Of a stretch of DNA of 9,803 nucleotides, positions 6,412-9,803 are shown in pieces (the first letter of the stretch is position 1; every line of letters begins with the position of its first letter). Both the position numbers and the translations under genes were made by a program. The DNA comes from Bacillota bacterium (GTDB lineage Bacteria; Bacillota; Limnochordia; Limnochordales; ZCTH02-B6). The notes under the pieces were generated by a model. It was not told where the DNA came from. It ran no database searches and saw only the letters and a list, made by a program, of their open reading frames with translations. The stretch lies in assembly GCA_003387805.1 (NCBI GenBank), contig QGSR01000055.1:1-9803 (forward strand). The letters run 5' to 3'.

Positions 6412-8829
6412 ATGCGAGTATCCTACAACTGGCTGAAAGAGTACGTCGACATCCCGTGGCCCGTGGAGGAGCTGGCCGGGCGCCTTACCATGGCCGGCTT
6501 GCTGGTGGAGCAGATGGAGCCCATGAGCCGGGATCTGGACGACATCGTCGTGGCCGAGGTGCTGGACGTCGCGCCCCACCCCGCGGCCGGCCAGCTGTTG
6601 GTCGTGCGGGTGCGGGCCGGCGCCGAGGAGCTCACCGTCGTCACCGGGGCGGACAACGTGACGAAGGGCGCCTTGGTGCCCTTGGCCAAGCCCGGCGCCC
6701 GGCTGCCGGGCGGCACGGTCATCCAGCGGGCCGAGCTGCGGGGCGTCGTCTCGGAGGGCATGCTGTGTTCCGAGGCGGAGCTGGGCACGGGGGACGACGC
6801 GGACGGCATCTGGCTGCTGCCGCCGGACGTGCGGCACGGCCGGCCGCTGGTCGAGGAACTGGGCCTGGACGACGTCATCCTGCACCTGGAGGTGTACCCG
6901 AACCGGCCCGACTGCCTGTCGGTCATCGGCGTGGCCCGGGAGGTGGCCGCGCTGACGGGCGGCCGGCTGCGGCTGCCGCCCGCGGAAGCGGACGAGCTGG
7001 ACGAGCCCGCTGCGTCCTTGACGTCGGTGGACGTGCAGGCCCGCGACTTGTGCTCCCGCTACGCGGCCCGCATCCTCGACGGCGTGAAGATCGGGCCTTC
7101 GCCCGCCTGGCTGCAGCAGCGGCTGCGGGTGGCGGGCATGCGGCCCATCAACAACGTGGTGGACGTCACCAACTACGTCATGTGGGAGTGGGGTCAGCCG
7201 CTGCACGCCTTCGACTACGACCGGCTGGAGGAAGGGCGCATCGTCGTGCGCCGGGCCGCCGCGGGCGAGGTCATCGTCACCCTGGACGGCAGCGAACGGA
7301 AGCTGTCGGAGCAGATGCTGGTCATCGCCGACGCGTCCCGGCCCGTCGCGGTGGCCGGTGTCATGGGCGGCTTGGACAGCGAAGTCACCGAAGGCACGAC
7401 CCGGCTGCTGCTGGAGTCGGCCACGTTCCATCCCGTATCGGTGCGCCGCACCGCCCACGCGTTCGGTTTGCGCACCGAAGCGTCCCATCGCTTCGAGAAG
7501 GGCCTGGACCCGAACCTGGTGGCGCCCGCCGCCGCCCGGGCCGCCCGGCTTATTCAGGAGCTGACGGGCGCGGCCGTATACGCCGGCGCGGTGGACGTGT
7601 ACCCCGAACCCGTGCAGCCGTGGACGGTTTCGTGCCGGCCGGCCCGGGTCCGCCAAGTGCTGGGGGCCGACGTGGCCGACGAAGCCGTCCGGCGGTATTT
7701 GACGTCGCTGGGGTTCTCCGTTGACACCGGGGCCGACGACCAGGGCGCGTGGGCGGTGACGGTGCCGACCTACCGCCGGGACGTGACCCGGGAAGAAGAC
7801 CTGATCGAAGAAGTCGCACGGCTGTACGGCTACGATCAGATTCCGTCCACGCTGCCCGGCGGCGCGGGCGCGGTGGGCGGGCAGGAGCCGCCGCTGCCGT
7901 TTCTCGATCGGGTGCGGGACGTGCTGACCGCACTGGGCCTGAGCGAAGTGCTGACGTACAGCTTCGCCGATCCCGCGTGGCCGGACAAGCTGAACTTGCC
8001 CGCGGACGACCCGCGCCGGGCCGCGGTGCCGCTGCGCAACCCCTTGCGCGAGGATCAGTCCCGGTTGCGGACGACGCTGGTGCCCGGACTGCTGGAGGCG
8101 GCGGCCCGCAACGTCTCCCGGCGGGTCACCGACGTACACGTCTTCGAGGTCGGCGCGGTGTTCGCGCCCAGGCAGCTGCCCCTGACCGAGCTGCCGGACG
8201 AGCCTCGGCGCATCGGCATCTTGATGACCGGCCCGCTGCCCGAGCAGTGGTGGGGCGGAAAGCCCCGCGTCGCCACCTTTTACGAGGCGAAAGGCGTGGT
8301 GGAGCAGCTGCTGGAGAGGCTGGGGGTGGCGGCCCGCTTCGAGCCGGGCGCGGAGCCGTACCTGCACCCGGGGCGCCAGGCGGCCGTCATCGCCGGCGGG
8401 CACACCGTGGGCGTCGTGGGCGAGGTGCATCCCGAGGTCGCGGAGCGGTTCGAGCTGGACGGGCGCCGGGTGTACGTGGCCGAGCTGGACGCGGACCGGC
8501 TGGCGCAGGCCGAGTCGCGGGAAGTGCGGTTCGTGCCGCTGCCGCGCTACCCCGCGGTGCAGCGGGACATGGCGCTCTTGGTGCCGAAAGCCGTGCCCGC
8601 GGCCGCGGTGGTCGAGACCATCCGGCGCGCCGGCGGCCAGCTGGTGGAGTCGGTGTCGCTGTTCGACGTCTACGAAGGACCCCAGGTGGAAGCCGGCCAG
8701 CGGAGTCTGGCCTTCTCCATCCGGCTGCGCCACCGGGACCGGACGCTGACGGACGAAGAGGCCAACGCCGTCGTCGACGGCGTGGAGCGGGCGCTGCGGG
8801 AGGAGCTGGGCGTGCGGCGGCGCGTCTGA
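6412..8829 (+). CDS. pheT: Phenylalanyl-tRNA synthetase beta subunit
   Basis: An 805-residue beta subunit (bacterial PheT is about 800) that partners PheS, binds tRNA-Phe and edits Tyr-tRNA-Phe. In order: N-terminal part with the EMAP-like tRNA-binding fold (about 40-150, TGADNVTKG at 78-86, GMLCSEAELG at 116-125); B3/B4 editing region (about 210-390, with RPINNVVDVTNYVMWEWGQP at 244-263 and SHRFEKGLDP at 358-367); B5 domain (about 405-478) with the acidic Mg-site stretch RREDLIEEV-like RDVTREEDLIEEVARLYGYD (456-475); degenerate catalytic core (about 495-695); and the FDX-ACB anticodon-binding domain (about 711-804) beginning PRYPAVQRDMALLVP. The start ATG 6412 has GAGGTG (6398-6403) eight bases upstream, overlapping the pheS stop. 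Intact, with no frameshift. Confidence 0.98.
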   Translation: MRVSYNWLKEYVDIPWPVEELAGRLTMAGLLVEQMEPMSRDLDDIVVAEVLDVAPHPAAGQLLVVRVRAGAEELTVVTGADNVTKGALVPLAKPGARLPGGTVIQRAELRGVVSEGMLCSEAELGTGDDADGIWLLPPDVRHGRPLVEELGLDDVILHLEVYPNRPDCLSVIGVAREVAALTGGRLRLPPAEADELDEPAASLTSVDVQARDLCSRYAARILDGVKIGPSPAWLQQRLRVAGMRPINNVVDVTNYVMWEWGQPLHAFDYDRLEEGRIVVRRAAAGEVIVTLDGSERKLSEQMLVIADASRPVAVAGVMGGLDSEVTEGTTRLLLESATFHPVSVRRTAHAFGLRTEASHRFEKGLDPNLVAPAAARAARLIQELTGAAVYAGAVDVYPEPVQPWTVSCRPARVRQVLGADVADEAVRRYLTSLGFSVDTGADDQGAWAVTVPTYRRDVTREEDLIEEVARLYGYDQIPSTLPGGAGAVGGQEPPLPFLDRVRDVLTALGLSEVLTYSFADPAWPDKLNLPADDPRRAAVPLRNPLREDQSRLRTTLVPGLLEAAARNVSRRVTDVHVFEVGAVFAPRQLPLTELPDEPRRIGILMTGPLPEQWWGGKPRVATFYEAKGVVEQLLERLGVAARFEPGAEPYLHPGRQAAVIAGGHTVGVVGEVHPEVAERFELDGRRVYVAELDADRLAQAESREVRFVPLPRYPAVQRDMALLVPKAVPAAAVVETIRRAGGQLVESVSLFDVYEGPQVEAGQRSLAFSIRLRHRDRTLTDEEANAVVDGVERALREELGVRRRV

Positions 8830-8833
8830 CGCG

Positions 8834-8872
8834 CCGCGGGCGCCGCCCGGGCGGCCGGGAGGAGTTCCCGCG
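8834..8872 (+). repeat. Nested GC-rich inverted repeat between pheT and zapA
   Basis: The 14-base palindrome GCCGCCCGGGCGGC (8842-8855) lies inside a possible outer stem, CGCGGG (8835-8840) with CCCGCG (8867-8872). No T-run follows, so it is not a standard terminator. It may modulate expression of zapA relative to pheT or be compositional. Confidence 0.4.
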
Positions 8873-8921
8873 CGCCGACACGAAAACGAAGGCTGAACAT
8901 TCGGCGCCAGGGGGGACCCCG

Positions 8922-9194
8922 ATGGCCCAAGCGCAAGACGCCGCAAAGAACAAAGCGCGCGTGCGCGTCATCATCGGCGACGAGGAGTACGTGCTGCGCG
9001 GCGAGGCCGAGCCCGAGTACATCGAGCTGCTGGCGAAGACGGTGGACGAGACGTTCACCCGTCTGCAGACGGCGTATCCCAACGTGCCGCGGCACCGCGT
9101 CGCCGTGCTGGCCGCCATCCATCTGGCGGACGAGGTGATGAGGCTCCGGCGGGAAAACGCGGAACTGGTCGGCCTGCTGGAGGAGGTCAAGTGA
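8922..9194 (+). CDS. zapA: Cell division protein ZapA
   Basis: A 90-residue protein of the ZapA family, which binds FtsZ at midcell and promotes bundling of Z-ring filaments; members are usually 85-110 residues. The N-terminal globular part has RVRVIIGDEEYVLRGEAEPE (13-32) and YIELLAKTVDE (33-43), matching the family pattern of a G-x-x-Y strand followed by the A-x-x-VDE helix. The C-terminal helix AVLAAIHLADEVMRLRREN (61-79) is the conserved dimerising coiled coil. The start ATG 8922 has AGGGGGG (8909-8915) six bases upstream. In Bacillus zapA also lies downstream of pheST and upstream of polX, which supports the call. Confidence 0.93.
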   Translation: MAQAQDAAKNKARVRVIIGDEEYVLRGEAEPEYIELLAKTVDETFTRLQTAYPNVPRHRVAVLAAIHLADEVMRLRRENAELVGLLEEVK

Positions 9195-9198
9195 ACGG

Positions 9199-9225
9199 GT
9201 GAGCCGGCGGCGCCGCCGGCTTCAC
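9199..9225 (+). repeat. Strong hairpin between zapA and polX
   Basis: GTGA (9199-9202) and GCCGGCGGC (9203-9211) are followed immediately by GCCGCCGGC (9212-9220), then T and TCAC (9222-9225), giving a 13-pair near-perfect inverted repeat with one unpaired base. It starts five bases after the zapA stop and lacks a T-run, so it is more likely an mRNA-stability or partial attenuation element than a full terminator. Confidence 0.55.
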
Positions 9226-9246
9226 TCGCGCTGAGGTGCTGCCACG

Positions 9247-9803
9247 GTGAAAAACTTGCAGCTGGCCGCCACGCTGGCGGAGATCGCTGATCTGCTGGAA
9301 ATCCTGGACGAAAATCCGTTTCGCATCCGGGCCTACCGGCGGGCGGCCCGCAGCATCGAGCTGCTGCCCGAAAGCATCGAGACCATTTGGCGGGAAGGGC
9401 GCCTGGGCGAAGTGGAAGGCGTCGGCAAAGGCATCGCCGCCGGCGTCGAAGAGTGGCTGACGACGGGCGCCATCGCCTTCCACCAAGAGCTGCAGGAGCG
9501 GGTGCCCCGGGGCCTGCTGGAAATCGTCCGGGTGCCGGGCGTCGGTCCGAAGACGGCCCGGCTTTTGTACGAAGAGCTGGGCGTCCGCAGCCTGGATGAG
9601 CTGGAGGCGGCCTGCCGCGCCGGCCGCGTTCGCACCGTCAAAGGATTGGGCGCCAAGACCGAGGAGAACATTTTGCGCGGCATCGAGCGGGTGCGCCGGC
9701 ATTCGGAACGCACGCCGCTGGGCGTGGCGCTGCCCGCGGCCCGGTCCATCGTGGCCGAGCTGGAACGGCTGCCCGCGGTGCGGCGGGCCGCCCGCACCCG
9801 CCG
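9247..9803 (+). CDS. polX: DNA polymerase/3'-5' exonuclease PolX, N-terminal part (partial)
   Basis: The window holds the first 185 codons, with the frame open at the right edge. Family X polymerases of bacteria (about 570 residues) fill gaps in base-excision repair and carry a C-terminal PHP exonuclease. Visible here are the N-terminal 8-kDa-type domain with FRIRAYRRAARSIELLPESI (25-44) and three helix-hairpin-helix elements: VEGVGKGIAAGV (56-67), VRVPGVGPKTARLLYEELGV (94-113) and VKGLGAKTEENILRGIE (131-147). The polymerase active-site aspartates and the PHP domain lie beyond the window, so activity cannot be judged. The start GTG 9247 has GAGGTG (9233-9238) eight bases upstream. The position after pheST-zapA matches Bacillus; a cvpA-like gene usually between zapA and polX is absent. 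Confidence 0.92.
   Translation, partial: MKNLQLAATLAEIADLLEILDENPFRIRAYRRAARSIELLPESIETIWREGRLGEVEGVGKGIAAGVEEWLTTGAIAFHQELQERVPRGLLEIVRVPGVGPKTARLLYEELGVRSLDELEAACRAGRVRTVKGLGAKTEENILRGIERVRRHSERTPLGVALPAARSIVAELERLPAVRRAARTR

Overview
The window looks like a chromosomal housekeeping segment from a high-GC, Gram-positive-type bacterium of the Firmicutes (Bacillota). I infer this from three things: two tRNA-sensing T-box leaders, a YqzL-like small protein, and a gene order close to Bacillus (thrS, infC-rpmI-rplT, a SpoU methylase of the YsgA kind, pheS-pheT, zapA, polX). The very high GC content with consensus sigma-A promoters would suit lineages such as Symbiobacterium or Thermaerobacter, but I cannot name a genus from this sequence. 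All recognised genes lie on the + strand.

Layout: 2-142 is the tail of a membrane protein, probably DUF445. A perfect-consensus promoter (185-213) then drives a threonine T-box leader (about 220-512, specifier ACC, acceptor-pairing TGGA) and thrS (578-2497). A second promoter (2518-2547) drives a structured leader with its own intrinsic terminator. This precedes infC, which appears to start at an AUC codon at 2750 behind a 10-base perfect Shine-Dalgarno, followed by rpmI, rplT and a SpoU-class rRNA 2'-O-methyltransferase (3968-4792). A third promoter overlaps the stop of that gene. It leads into a 31-codon YqzL-like gene (4899-4994) and then a phenylalanine T-box leader (about 5044-5317, specifier TTC, acceptor-pairing TGGT) in front of pheS (5362-6399) and pheT (6412-8829). 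zapA (8922-9194) and the first 185 codons of polX (from 9247, cut by the window end) complete the segment.

The genes are joined by translation: charging of tRNA-Thr and tRNA-Phe, initiation (IF3), two large-subunit proteins (L35, L20) and an rRNA modification enzyme. Each of the three transcription units has a leader able to stop transcription before the coding region: two by uncharged tRNA and one probably by L20. zapA (Z-ring assembly) and polX (repair polymerase) follow pheST as they do in Bacillus, but without the rnhC and cvpA-like genes found between them there.

I found no mobile element, CRISPR array, tRNA, rRNA, phage gene or defence system. The points worth a second look are regulatory: the AUC start of infC, a possible terminator/antiterminator switch in its leader, and a small unlisted gene sharing a transcript with the pheST T-box. 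Very long antisense ORFs exist opposite thrS-infC and pheS-pheT, but they look like GC-driven shadows.
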